Source of the DNA: Sesamum alatum | Lineage: Eukaryota > Streptophyta > Magnoliopsida > Lamiales > Pedaliaceae | NCBI GenBank assembly: GCA_034509735.1 | Contig: JACGWO010000003.1 | Span: 37,036,466-37,100,465, forward strand | Length of the DNA: 64,000 bases | Reading direction: 5' to 3' | Shown: one piece after another, positions 10,322 through 23,227 of the stretch | How the letters are laid out: each line of letters begins with the position of its first letter | How positions within the stretch are numbered: the first letter of the stretch is position 1 | The notes under the pieces: generated by a model | Databases searched by the model: none | What the model saw: the letters and a program-made list of their open reading frames with translations, nothing else | What the model was told of the DNA's origin: nothing | Made by a program: the position numbers and the translations under genes

Positions 10322-10849
10322 CCTGATTATCACTACTACTTCACCCGATAATTTTTACAAAGTATCTATAGCGCAAGAAAATCGAATGCCCGAATCCCTT
10401 TTTTGAAGAAATTTCAATGGGTTTTAAATTTGATTTTGTATTGGGTTTTTCTATTTATGTTTTTTCCTGATTTAGAAGAAGGAAGAAGAACTGAATTGCG
10501 GGGTTTTCGGTCGCGAGAATGTCAAATGCCAATCTCTGCATGCACTGCATCTGTTGGGAAGAACAGCAGATGCTATGTATTTCTACTGTGGGAAGAAATC
10601 CTATTCCAAATTTTATGTGGAAGATTTTGATAATTTAATGGTAAAAATAATTGTAGTTATCTTTTTACTCGATCACAATTACGTTGAGGGTAAATCTATT
10701 TGTGCTGTGATTGAATTAGATTTGGTCAAACAACTTTAGCTTCAGATTTTTATAGAATGTGATATACCAAAATTCTTAATTTCAGAGCAATTCCATGCAA
10801 ATAGCTCATTTTTCTCATTATCTTTCTTAACGGTAAGCGATTGAATTTT

Positions 10850-11085
10850 ATTAATAGAAAGTAAAGAAATTATATTCAGTCATGTCGGTTATCAATATCG
10901 AATAGAGACAATTGCAAATAATCATATCAACAATATCACATAAACTAACGCCTAACTATTACAACAACAAATAATACCTATTACACAATAGAAACAACAT
11001 CAACCAACACAGGGGTTGGAACACATGACCTTTAGGATCATGGGGCCTAAACTTCGTCAACTAAACTAAGCCCTGTAGGCAGCTC
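10850..11085 (-). mobile_element. SINE-like element, copy 1 (tRNA-type head on the minus strand)
   Basis: Read on the minus strand, the right end shows a degenerate tRNA-like head: 'gggcttagtttagttgacg' (box A region) and, about 40 bases on, 'ggtcatgtgttccaacccc' (box B region). The body matches in order and spacing the copy at about 18040-18290, including the 'gagacaattgcaa'/'gagacgattacaa' block on the plus strand. The element boundaries are uncertain, and no target-site duplication was found. Confidence 0.4.
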
Positions 11086-11107
11086 ATTTTTTTTCATTAC
11101 CTCTCTT

Positions 11108-11575
11108 CTTTTTAAAATGAGGGTAGTTATAACTTTTAAAATTTGATATAGTTATGAATACTTCTAGTTATTTGAAAAATTATAAATATTTCTCAAATAA
11201 AAAATAATTATATAGCTTTTAGACGGTGAGATGTAAATTACCATTTTACCCTTGTGAATTTAAAAAAATGTATGAAAAAATATATAAAAAAAATTGAATG
11301 TGAATAAAATAAACAATCCATAGGGCATATTAATCCAAATAATATTTTAGAAAAATTCTAAAAAATATATATATAATTATAACAAATAATCGAAAAGAAA
11401 ATCTCGGTAAGCTCACCATAAAAATTGAATGAAAACTTAACAGAAACTTATGAAATGAGTTCGTTATAAGACGGATGTTAAAAATCATAAGGTATTTATA
11501 ATTATTTAAATAACGAGAAATATTTATACTTATGTCAAACTTTATAGGAAGTGACTATAATATACTTTTTAAATT
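11108..11575. mobile_element. Inverted-repeat MITE-like element (family A), both arms present
   Basis: The left arm (about 11113-11230, with 'tttgaaaaattataaatat') and the right arm (about 11455-11572, with 'atttataattatttaaata' and 'cgagaaatatttat') are inverted, diverged copies of each other around an AT-rich centre. Single arms of the same family occur near 355-525 and 62405-62560. It has no coding capacity. The ends are too decayed to name a target duplication. Confidence 0.55.
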
Positions 11576-12167
11576 AAACTTAAAAACACTATAACTCTAA
11601 AAGTTTTAATACTTAAAAAGCAACTAACTTTATTGCTTTCGCAAACGATGAATGAGCTTTTATCATATTTTTTACCACATATTGATATCATATTCATATG
11701 TACATGTATTGTATGGGCGACTCTATTTTAAATTGTAATTTAATTATATTTTTAAGTTAAATAAGAACATGTAGCAATGACATTGGTGGAACATAAAAGG
11801 TTTGTTCTTAAACTCAAAAACGTGTTTTAACGCTTACAAAAGCAACTAGCACTTATAGAGATATTTTATGGTGAATAAATTCTATTTGGCAAATCTTGGC
11901 CCAGGAAAGCTTTTTAAGATATGGGTTGAGTGGTGTGTATGTGTTGGGCCCAGAAGAAAGCTGATGCCATCCCATTTCCAATTCCACCACCATGTGTGAA
12001 TAATGCAACTTATGCTTTCTAATTTCTATATATTGGCATTGTCCTCTAATATTGGTGTTTTTTTGTTTTTTTAAACAAAAAATAATTAAATTAAATTAAT
12101 GCTTTACTTTTATATTTATTTTTATATATACGTCACGTATGTATGCTTGTAGTAGTATAATGTTTAG
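11576..12167. other. AT-rich spacer
   Basis: No gene, RNA or clear repeat was recognised. The sequence lies between two MITE-like elements. Confidence 0.4.
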
Positions 12168-12373
12168 GAACAATTATATTTACACCTCTAACCTATGGTC
12201 TGTTTATACAAACCACTATATCTTTTGGATAATTAGACATACATCAGTCAAAAACGTCAACGTAATTACACAAACCAACCATGTTTTTTGGTTGTAAAGG
12301 GATAGTTTCTGTAATTATGCAAAAAATAAGAGTGGTTTGTGTAAACAGATTGTGGATGTAAATGTAATTATTC
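12168..12373. mobile_element. MITE-like element with about 75-bp terminal inverted repeats (family B)
   Basis: The left end 'gaacaattatatttacacc' and the right end 'ggatgtaaatgtaattattc' are inverted copies, and the pairing continues inward through 'ctgtttatacaaaccact' against 'agtggtttgtgtaaacag'. The size is about 206 bp. Related decayed copies appear at about 46170-46445 and 54476-54556. No exact target-site duplication could be read. Confidence 0.65.
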
Positions 12374-15300
12374 TTGATATTTATATACAATTTCAAAAAT
12401 TTATAATATATACATGAAAAATTGAAATAAAGGAATTTTTAAATTATTTATTTGTCCATTTTTCCCCTTCTTTCTCTTGTGAATAGTTTGTCCACTTTTT
12501 AAGAGGGGGACAACTAAAGGGCATTTGATTGCAAAAATAGTAACATGTACTATGTATGTGGACTTGTACATGGGAATCATGAAACAATGTGCAAATAATG
12601 GGAAATTCAATCATGGCCTTGAAGGACTTGTATCATGAGGTCCATTTGAGCTAGTGTAATAAATGAGGGCTAATTATGATATTGAAATGTTTGTATAGTT
12701 TGTACCATAGCTTAAATTTTTCCCCCATCCTAAAAGATAATAGTATTAGTATTACCTTTATGGAGATGGGGTTCTCATTTGAATGGATTTAATTAGCTTT
12801 ATAGTGTTTTGTTCTAACAAGAAGTGTGGATAAAAATATTGTATTTTGAATATCTACTTTAGTATTTATGTTGTTTTTAATATCTACTTTCGATATAAAT
12901 ATTCGATTGATTTTATGAATTTGATCAATGCGATTCTTGTTAATCGGTCACTGATTTGGGACGGGATGATTCGCATGACATGCTAGGGTAGTATTGGATT
13001 ACCAGTAGTGGTTTCGTCGTTCAATTTCCACTTGGGGCTCCTTCACAAGTAAACTGAAGGTTGTCTGCATATAATTGATGATGTCATGTACCTAGGCATG
13101 ACGAAGCTTGTGCAATCGCTAGGTCGCTTCCTCCATGGAAGATAAGATAGTAAATGCTCTTTCTAGAGACATAAGGTGGTGAAATACAACATTGTTTCAC
13201 TTGTAATATTGAAAATTACAGTGAAGAGGGCGAAATTTGAAACATAAACTTTTACTATTTTTCAGCCCATAAGCTCCTGACAAATATTTTCATATTTCAT
13301 GAAATGTCAAAACTTGACCTACGACGAAATATCTGAAAAAGAAAAATTTACATAAGATCAAGGTTGTTGCAATATAAAGAAATCTTTAGATAGTTTAGAC
13401 GGGACAATTCTGACCCACAGATACTATTTAATTAAGTGATAACGAGCACGTCAAATGACAAGAAGTAAATCAAATCTTTCATATATATATATATATAAAG
13501 CAGATGGGACAGCAAGAAAAACAACAACACATCTAATTATAATGCAATTAGGAGTAGTAGTGGAGTTCAAATCTGCAATGGGAATGACATAACATACATA
13601 TATAGGGGTATCTTTTGAGAAGTGATGGCAACCAAATGGATAATTAGGGTTACATCACTGTCTGTCCACAAATTTCATAGTTGTAAGAGAATCTTTGATG
13701 AGTAGTGTGGATTGCCTTTCCACTTCCACACTAGACCCATTCCCCATTGCATCACAATGAGGCAAATGCTTTTCCCACTCAACTTAGCATCAAATCCTAT
13801 TTTTATAAGAGATATTTCCTTTGGGCATAAGGAATTGGAATTGCAAAGAAATAAAGACACACACACAGACAGAGATTCTTATTCCCTTCGACAAATATTG
13901 TTACCTACAAAAGGGTGAATGAAAAAAGGAGGATGTCTCTTTCCTCAACAATGTCGTGACAAAACATCTCTTGCCTAAAATTAATTACTCACCCAAAAGA
14001 AGAACATCTTTTTCCTGCATTCGTAGCCATACACTTTGCCATCTTTGCATTTGTTGAAAGTGGATTAAAACAATTTTGGATTCTTCTTTCAAATCTTGCA
14101 CTAAAGTTGCAGCATGGATTTTTTTTTTTTTAATATGATTATTTTCTATATCTTTGGACGTTTCACTTTTAATGATTTGTGTGCTAAATGATACTACTTT
14201 TTCATTTTCTCTTTTACTGCATAATCGTTCCACTAGATTCGTTGTTGTTGTCAAGTCATCATCTCCTCATAGTTCGCGTTCTTTTCTGATCGTCTCTTTT
14301 GTGAGATCTTCAGTCTCTTGATAAGAGTTTTGATTTTGATGGGGATATATCAGTAAATTTAATGAAAAGACAATAATACCCCCTAAAGGTGCAAAATATC
14401 TTTAGGGTCATTTACTTTGCCAAATTAGCTTGGATATTGCTGGATTTCTAGTCAAATCCAACAATATATCGCATTTTCTTTGTTGGATCAAAGCCCGATT
14501 CCGATCCACCCAGCCTGAAAAAGCCCGCGATAAACCCAATAATCTATCATGCCGGGGGGCCAAGATTAGTTATCTTGCTCGGCCTACTTTTGGTCCTCTT
14601 GACTGGTTTTACTTTGTTGCCCTCCAATTTACACATAGAATTACAAGTACACCCTCATACTTGAAATAAAAAACACCAACTGCGCCAATGTCTGAACATG
14701 AAATTTTCCTCTTGTCTAGAATTAAAGTTCCCCCTTGTTTGAAAATGAAACTTCCCTTGTCTGGAGATTTTGCTCCCGCTGTCTGAATACCGAAATGGCC
14801 TCCACTCCTGCCAATTTCTCCCACCCATGGTGGAATTTGAAATTCTATTCAGTCTCTATTTAGTCGCTTGTGAGTGAGTTGTTTTGCGTCACCTTAATTG
14901 TTTTTGAGTTTATCCGGTGAAGACAAACCATTGAAGGTAATGGAAGTTGTTGGGTTAAAGAAAGTGGACTTCAACTTAAACCATGCTCCAAGAGTGATAA
15001 AATTTACTTTTATTTTTTAAGTAACTGATTTTTTTGTATGAATTATGTTAACTTGTACGTTAGTTAGTTAGTTTTTTTTTTTAATCTTTTTCTTTCATAT
15101 CCTGTTTGCTTTATGTGTAGTTGTTTGTATTATAATGAAAAAAACAAAAAAAAAAGAAAGAAAAGATGTTTCAACTGTTTGTTTTGGATTCTACACTTCA
15201 TTAGGAACGGTCAATTTTGAAAGAAGTTTTGGTAAGGTTGGAAATGGCCAATGAGGATTTCACATTCTATGTGTTGCACGATTTTTTTGGGGAGACGTGT

Positions 15301-15399
15301 GTATTTGTTTTGTTTATCTTATAAATTTTATCGGTGTTCTATTAGGTCTAATGTTGTTAGAATTCTTTTGTGCTATATTCTCAAGAGTAGAATCCCAGA
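12374..15399. other. Gene-poor spacer
   Basis: I find no supported gene. Stretches at about 12940-13140 and 14430-14830 are less AT-rich and may be old retroelement or gene debris. The short open frames there (for example minus strand 13985-14254, 89 aa, rich in Lys and Gln) match nothing I know. A Y-rich tract and several homopolymers are present. Confidence 0.4.
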
Positions 15400-15625
15400 A
15401 GAAGTAAAAATGATTCGAAGGTTAACGGGTCTAAACAACATTGATTGCTTGCTTGAATGAGTATGGATGTATTTGGTCATTTGTGCTATATATTGGAGAA
15501 TTTGAGCGGACAAAGCAGTATGTTGGGGTGGAGAAGCAGGTTGCCACCTTTTTAATGGTTCATGGTCACCACGAGAAAAACAAGATTATCAAGTTCTATT
15601 TTAATCTAAGAAGTTCCCCACACTA
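15400..15625 (+). pseudogene. Remnant of a PIF/Harbinger-type transposase
   Basis: The frame around 15516-15620 encodes KQYVGVEKQVATFLMVHGHH, then EKNKIIKFYFNLRSS. This resembles the N-terminal region of plant Harbinger nucleases/ALP1-like proteins, whose usual form is 'V-x-V-E-E-Q-V-A-M-F-L-x-x-x-x-H-x-x-x-N-R-x-I-x-x-x-F-x-R-S-G'. It lies downstream of degenerate sequence in another frame (IPEEVKMIRRLTG, about 15387-15425). The catalytic DDE domain is absent, so the copy is dead. Recognition rests on this short block, and the rest could not be aligned. Confidence 0.6.
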
Positions 15626-16806
15626 GTAGAAGAACAAACCGAGCTCGTAAGATCCAGGACTATCACCGACGCCAAAGATCGTATAACTACAAACTCCCAC
15701 GGCTATCACCCTTCTCACATTTGCCCTAATTCCCAAATGCACATAGACGTTTGACTTGCAGAAATTGGAATGAGCAAACATTTTGAATGTATAACTATAA
15801 GGGTAATTTTGGAAGTTTATATATAAATCCCATCAATTATCCTTGTAGAAAATACCCCACTTGCATGATTTACAAATCAACCAAGTAGACCAACATTTAC
15901 TTCATTCGATAAAAATTGTGCATTTATTATATCTTATATTTTTATCCAAACAAGCTCAATCTACCACTTTTTCTATTTATAAAAGTAAACGACCTCTTAT
16001 AGGATAAGGATCTATGCATTTTTGCTATGACATGACCCAGCCCGGCCTGGCCCGACCCGAGACTATGCACTTGGAAGGTGGAGATCATGCCACGTAGATT
16101 CATATAAGTACGAGCATTTGACCCTACAAAATCCTACAATTATTGTGGGCCAAAGTGCATCATTTGAATTCAAGTAAAAGCATTCTTCATCTTCCCCTAA
16201 ATCTTATTCCAATTGACTTAGGCATCGACCCCTAAGCACTTCTGAATTGAACAACTCTTGGGATCATCTCGATCTCCAAACCAAATCTTATCTATTTGCA
16301 TAAGAGCTTGCACGATTTGACATAGAAAGTGATTTTAAAAGTTCATTTTCAGATGAAATTGAGGTTTTACTTTGATAAGATTTCGATCATATCAAGTCAT
16401 GGGGGAACACTTTTTATTTTAATAATTGAAGTATAATAAAGAGCGAGAGAATACAAATATATTCAAAGATACTATTTCAGCCTCGTCTTTTATCACTTTA
16501 ATTTATATCTTTTACATTGTAATTTAATTCTTGATATTGCCTTAGTCAATGCAACCTTGTGACATTTTCTATGCTGTGCAATTTATATCGAATAAAATAG
16601 AATTTACCGTTCATTATGGATTAAAAGAGGAAAAGTATTTTATTATTATTATTTATGTGAAAAGTATGTATGGGGGGACTACACTATTTTATTTAGTATT
16701 ATTACATGAATCATTAAATAGATGTAGACACCTCAACTCTCTCACGTGCCCCCACTCCTCCCCCAGAACTCTCTCAGTTGTCAGTGCTCAGGTGAAATCC
16801 TCTCTC

Positions 16807-16841
<35 letters not shown>

Positions 16842-17573
16842 TACATTTTATTTCCCTCGTATTTATCTTAATTTGGAAATTCCAAGAATTGGATTTGAAT
16901 CAATTCAATCTCGGAATAACTAATCCCAAGTCCGATCTAAACAATTCTTAACCGGAATTACACAATCTCCGTTGTATTGTGATCTTCAATAAGCAATTCT
17001 AATTCAAAATCTCGAGGTAAAAATAGTGAATTAGAATTCCATTTTAACTGAAACGAAAAAGAGTAAAAATTGTCACGTTCCATACTCGAATCGTACACTT
17101 CAATTAATAAAATATTTTTCATTGTACCAATAATTGAAAGAAACATTAATCACACTTAATATGCACATAATTAACGTCATTAGGGAACAAGTCGGCATTT
17201 CAGGCTTTAAAAAAAATCTCGAGTTTAAACTCATTTTGTGTACACGTGTAAAAATAAACTATAAAAGAATACGAAAAGGGATTAAAAAATTATGCACGTA
17301 ATCAATGAAAGTGATCGAATTAGGTCACTTTGATTACACAACTTCAAATTTTGTAATTGGTCTAATGTTATGCTCCCAAATTAATCGAATATCAAATGCT
17401 ATATTATTTTTTATGTGAATGATATTTTTTTTGAAATTATATACTAATTGTATAATAAGTATTGGCATATCATACTCGTTCTTACTTCAAATGAAAATTT
17501 TCGATTTAAATGCTATCGGTCCCTTTATTTTTATTTTTAAACACTCACAATTGCTTTTTTTTTGTCATAAATG
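15626..17573. other. Intergenic spacer
   Basis: No gene was recognised. A short pyrimidine-rich CT/CA microsatellite lies at about 16799-16840. A GC-richer block with 'cccggcctggcccgaccc' lies near 16040. The rest is AT-rich. Confidence 0.45.
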
Positions 17574-17574
17574 C

Positions 17575-17634
<60 letters not shown>
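17574..17634. repeat. (ATT)n microsatellite
   Basis: About twenty uninterrupted ATT/TTA units in a row, in an AT-rich spacer. It is likely polymorphic in length between individuals. Confidence 0.95.
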
Positions 17635-17638
<4 letters not shown>

Positions 17639-18039
17639 TAGCCATCTTGACATATTCTTCTTGCGTGTATATAATAAATAAAGAATAATTACACCGTTAT
17701 TTCTAGAGCTTTGTTGTTATTACACGTAGATCCTCTCTTGATTTGGAAAGTTATATTTAATATTTATAATATTTGTTTTTGTCTAACAAATAAATCTACC
17801 ATTAGTTAAAATTCACCGAAATTGCTGATATTAGTAAAAAAGTTAAATGAAAATATATATTTACTCTCGATTGATTTTGTACTAATTTATTGTAGATAAA
17901 ATAATTTTTTTTTACCAAACTACCATTATACATTTACACATTCTAATATTTAAAAAAAATATGAAAGAAATCAAAAAAGAAAACCAACTAAAGATATTAT
18001 CGACACGATAACAATTTGATGTATTAGTATTTTTTTTAA

Positions 18040-18290
18040 AGTGAAAGTGAGTAATATTATTAATTAAACTAAATCAATTACAATAATGGAGACGATTACA
18101 ACAATCATACATTTATCATTAATACATGTGATAAAATAAATATAAACTACCCCTTACTATTACAGTATACAAACAATACTACTATACAGTAAACTATCAT
18201 TCCACGCATTAATGAGGTTCGAACCCATGACCGTTAAAATTATATAACCTCGATCTTAAATTTTAACCACTAGATCAAGAGATTATTGAT
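18040..18290 (-). mobile_element. SINE-like element, copy 2 (box A and box B visible)
   Basis: On the minus strand the head carries TAGTGGTTAAAA (18262-18273), like a Pol III box A, and GGGTTCGAACC (18216-18226), a good box B, about 36 bases apart. The body toward lower coordinates shares blocks with copy 1 at about 10850-11085. Together these suggest a tRNA-derived SINE family. The 3' tail and target duplication are not clear. Confidence 0.5.
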
Positions 18291-18546
18291 ATTTGATGTA
18301 TTAGTATTACAAATGATCATTTATGAGTAAAAAATGTATTTTTTTGTAATATTAATGAATATAGATATAAGTTGAAAGCGATTGTTGGGTGATGGAGGAG
18401 GAGATGAATCGGGTCGAGTTGGGTTTATAAAACCCGAACATTTAAACCTCTGCATTTGGGGTTCAGTTCATGCTATTGCTACAGACAGTCAGACAGAGTT
18501 TGATAATCTCTCTCTCCGACCGTCGGCGTCAACATTTTTCCCCAAA

Positions 18547-21500
18547 ATGACGCCATTCTCTGGCAAACACTCATGCACTCTTCTCTACATCCTCACACTC
18601 TCCCTCCTCGCCCTCTACACCACCCTCCGCCACCGTCCCAACCCTCCCTCCGCCGCCTCTAAGAGTTACAGAAACACTCCCTACTATCGCGATACATTTC
18701 TCTCCTCCTCCAGCAACTACACCATCGCCGCCTACCTGCGCCACCTCACCCTCCGACCCCACCTCGCCGGCACCCCTCTCTCCCTCTCCACAGCCCTCTA
18801 CGTTCAATCCCACTTCCAATCCCTTGGCCTAACCACCCATCTCACCAACTTCTCTGTCCTCCTTTCCTATCCCCAGCACTCCTCTCTGTCCGCGCGTTTT
18901 ACCGACAGTACTGTTCTCCCTGTTGTCCTCTCCGAATCCACCGTCCCCCTAAATGGCGTTGTGGCGCCATACCACGCGTACTCCCCCTCCGGCTCGGCGT
19001 ACGGCGAGGCGGTGTTCTTGAACTACGGCAGAGAGCAGGATTACCGTGCGCTGGGTGCGCAGGGGGTGGATGTTAAGGGTTGTGTGGGAATAGTCCGCCG
19101 GGGTTCGGGGATGTCGAGATACGAGGTGGTCGCAAATGCCGCGGCGCACGGGGTGTCGGCGGTGCTTATGTACACCGAGGGTGAGTATAAAGAAGGTTTC
19201 GAGAGGGGGACTGTTATGAACGGTTTGGGGGACCCACTTAGCCCCGGTTGGGCCGGAATTGAAGGCGGCGAGAAACTCGACTTAAATGATCCGCGGGTGA
19301 CGGAGAAATTTCCAGCGGTGCCGTCGTTGCCGGTGTCGGAGGCGGCGGCCGAGAGTATACTTAGGTCGTTGGAGGGGGCGGGAGTGCCCTATGAGTGGAG
19401 GGAGAGTTTCAAGATTGGTGGTAGCAGAATCAGGCGGGTGGGGCCCGGCCCGACTATACTCAATTTTACATACGAGGTTGGTTAAGTCCACGCTTCGTTT
19501 GGTTTTCATGAAGTTTATGTTATTATGATATTATGTCATCAGCGTTGTGTTTTCTTTCGGCGTGACAAGATTGTTTATTAAATACGTAAATTGTTAGTAT
19601 TTTAGATTGTAGCTTTTGTTGTTTGTTTGTTGTCTGGGTTGATACCTTTGAAAGTTGATGTGATTCAAGGTTGACTTTAGTGAGAGCACCAACAAGAAAT
19701 ATTTGAGCAAGTTGTTTCTCATTCCTGTCCTCTGCTTCTTGTAATAAAGGAACACAAGGGTGAGGAATTTGTCAATCACAACTACTCAAGTATATTACCA
19801 AAATTTGACTTTTTAGATAAGAGGTGGCCTGCAAGAAATTGACTGTGATGAAACTATCTCCCTGATGTTTTAGCCTCAGAAACAGCTACGGAATACGTCC
19901 GTTTATCCCTTTCCCTGTCCGTGGATTAAGCTGATTTTATCTATGAAATTCTTGGTTCAAATCCTCAATTCCACTGCGTTTGCGTGCTTTTCCAAATCTA
20001 ATCTTTGTGCTTCAATCGATGTTATGTTTTGGCTTGATTTTTGGCTGAATAGGACCTATAATTCTGACAGTGACTGTTTGAGAGAGGATATGAGACACAT
20101 TTCACTGAGTATGTAAGCCATTGATTAAAATGGAGAATAGTATGGAGAATTCTTTGGTCCCAAACTAAAATTGCATTTTGCAACTTCAATTTGTTATTAT
20201 GTCTGCAGGGTGAGCGAAAGATGACGACCATCCATAATGTCTTTGCGGTCATAAAGGGATCAGAAGAACCGGATCGCTCTGTGCTTTTGGGCAACCATAG
20301 AGATGCGTGGACCTTTGGTGCTGTCGACCCTAATAGCGGAACTGCTGCTCTACTTGACATTGCCCGTCGGCTTGCTCTTCTTATGCGCTTAGGTTGGAAT
20401 CCGAGAAGAACAATCATTCTTTGCAGCTGGGATGCAGAAGAATTTGGGATGGTAGGTAATATTCTGTCACCTGATTTCAGGGGCATATATTTAGCTTGTG
20501 GTAAAATATGTATCTCAGTTTCATGAAGTGATTAAACCATGTGGAAGTCGTATTTATTATGTCTATAATCGGAGTCATTGGTTTTGTTATTTTGATTTCA
20601 GATTGGCTCAACTGAATGGGTTGAGCAAAACCTTGTGAATCTTGGCTCCAAAGCAGTGGCTTACCTTAATGTGGACTGTGCTGCTCAAGGGCCTGGCTTT
20701 TTCGTTAGCGCAACTCCGCAGCTAGATGACCTTCTTGTTGAAGTAACAAAGCAAGTAATGAGATATTCACAGCAACTTCAGTGTGAAATTAAACCATTGA
20801 TTGACTTACGTTTTTTGGCTTCAAAACCATGATGATAGTGATGACTTTTTCTGAACGTTTATCTTCTGGAATGTTGTTTACATGCCTGATTCAGGTTAAA
20901 GACCCCGACTCGAAGAATTTATATTTATATGAACGGTGGGCAGCTGCCAACAATGGTGTCAATGTAAGTTAGACGCCTGTGCATGTAATATATATGACTT
21001 CCTTCATTTGTAGGAGTTCGAAAAATAGTATCATCTGGATGATTTATGATTGTAGCAGACGAAGATGAATTGGCAATGACCAGAAGAAGAGTAGGAGATG
21101 GTTTTAGTGGAAAAAGAGAAAATCGAGGCTGGGGTTACTTCGATCAAGTTTCTTTCACGCGATCAAACTCCACCCCTTGTTTTACCAAAAAAATGAAAAC
21201 TAAAGGAATAGAACCCACACCTGGAAAAATAGAAACCTGATGGTGGGTGTGGAACTAACAGATGCAGTATCTGAAAAATAGTCCAGCAGCTAGTTTCTCA
21301 TTTTTTATCAAGGTGCTAGCTTTTCATAATACCGAAGATAAAGTTAATCACTAGATTGCATCGACGGAATGCCGGGTGCACATAGATTTCAGGACTGATT
21401 ATTTTTTATGATATACCTTTCCATTTTCCTTGCGCTTTTTGGTCGATTCTTGATCTCCCTATTCCTAATGTTACTGGCTTGATGATTGTTGATTTGATTT

Positions 21501-23029
21501 TTTCAACAGAAGATTGAAAGACTCAGCCGAGTTGATTCAGATTTCGCTCCATTTTTGCAACACGCGGGCGTTCCTTCTGTTGACTTATACTTCGGAAGTG
21601 GTACTGCTTTTCAACCTTAGTTCTAATACTTGATTTGAACTTGATGAGTATGTAATAACTTTGCTAGTAATGATTTTGTGCTTAATGGCTTTCCCCAAAG
21701 TAATATCCGTTCTCATTCAGATTTTCCAGTTTATCACACGGCTTTTGACTCCTATGATTGGATGGTGAACTTTGGCGACCCCTCATTTCAGCGACATGTA
21801 ACAGGTTTCTGTTTTTGTTACATCTCCATGGATTGCTAATAGTTTCGAAGTGTTTTACCTGTCCCATGCAGATTTTCATTTAGCTTCTCTCTCTGTAATT
21901 ATTTTTTGACTTACGTATACACTCTTTGGGGCTGCAGTAGCAGGAATATGGGGACTTATTGCGCTTCACCTGGCTGATGACCCGATTCTGCCATTTAACT
22001 ACCTCTCTTATGCTACTGAATTGCAGGTAGAGATTTGCTTCCATTTATATGAACTCAGGTTCCTTGACTACCTCATGAAAAACGAAGGCGATGATCAATG
22101 TGAAGATGTCATGTACAATATCCTTTTTAGGACATTGCAATTAACATGTTTTGCATGATTCATGATGTTGTTTGTGTTCCTCTTAGTTGGTGTGAAATTT
22201 CCTGCTCTTGTTTCCGTAAATGATTTTAGGTTGTCAGGAATTCGAAGTGTCTTTTTGTTTTCTCTGTTCAAATATTTATTTCTTAACATACGATGTCTGT
22301 ATAATTGATATACCATACAGGAGTATAAAAATTTCCTGACCACATTGTTGGAAGGAACCGTCTCATTGGATCCCATTGCTGCTGCCATCCAAGAATTCTC
22401 CAATGCTGCAAATGAGACCGAGGAAGAAGCCAAGGTTAGATGAACACTTATTCGAAACTCACTCTTTCTGAAACATTAAAAGTTTCATAATCTAGATCAG
22501 ACATTCATATTCTTGTACTTGTGAAGCATCGGATTCTTACAAATAACAAGACAGATGGAAAGCTGATAACAATCATGTATGTACGACCAATATGTTGATT
22601 ACATCATTTTCCAAATTTTAAACTGTAGAAACTTAGGCTGGATCAAAACATAGATGAATCTACGGTATTGAGGAGGCGCATGTTAAATGATCGATTGATG
22701 CTGACTGAAAGAGGCTTCTTAGACTCAGAGGGGCTTCCTGGAAGGCAATGGTTCAAGCATCTTGTAAGGAAACTCTTCGCTTTATATCTCAAAATATTGT
22801 TGTCTTGTGTGTATTATGGAAACAGCTATTTCATGTTGTCTTAGTCGGTTGGGTGTAAATGCAGATATATGGACCTCGTGGGGACACAGAGAGCAAGATT
22901 GACTTCTTTCCTGGAATAGCGGAAGCAATGAAGGAAGAAGAAGGGGAGGCGAGGATGAGGCATGAGATGTGGAGAGTAGCGAGGGGCATTCGAAGAGCAG
23001 CGATTGCTTTGAGAGGTGAATTGACCTGA
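18547..23029 (+). CDS. AMP1/LAMP1-like M28 glutamate carboxypeptidase II family protein
   Basis: Ten exons: 18547-19476, 20209-20451, 20602-20754, 20895-20963, 21510-21600, 21721-21804, 21938-22026, 22321-22434, 22629-22763 and 22865-23029. All join in phase, giving 690 aa. A membrane anchor lies at about 10-25 ([17 protein letters not shown]). A protease-associated domain follows at about 150-270. The zinc peptidase core keeps its ligands: H340 (GNHRDAW), D350 (VDPNSG), E387/E388 (WDAEEFG), D416 (LNVD) and H501 (VYHTAFD). A TFR-like dimerisation domain ends near residue 685. Arabidopsis AMP1 is an ER protein that limits shoot meristem size and acts in miRNA-mediated translational repression; its substrate is unknown. 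Choosing between the AMP1 and LAMP1 clades needs a tree. The frame is open upstream to 18382, but the start at MTPFSG gives the normal short cytoplasmic tail. Confidence 0.95.
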
Positions 23030-23227
23030 GATTGAAGGGGCAACGCCAACAGGAGATTTACTCATCATTGTACAGATGATATTCCCTTGTGATAAAAGGA
23101 CAAGGAGTGTGTGTGTCTGTGTCGAATAATACATTTGAATAGTATCATCTCAAAAGTATATAAACATTAATTCCTCTCCGCAAGAAAATTTTAATTGGTA
23201 GGTATAGAGAAAAATTAAATCTATTAA

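Noticed and set aside
13985..14254. 89-aa minus-strand open frame in the spacer
   Set aside because: Lys/Gln-rich, no recognisable domain, no splice context, and surrounded by repeat-like AT-rich DNA.
16735..16845. CT-rich block as a microRNA precursor or promoter
   Set aside because: No stem with a known miRNA could be formed by eye. It looks like a microsatellite.
18382..18546. N-terminal extension of the AMP1-like protein from the upstream ATG at 18382
   Set aside because: The 55 extra codons are unlike any family N-terminus. The start at 18547 gives the normal short tail before the membrane anchor.
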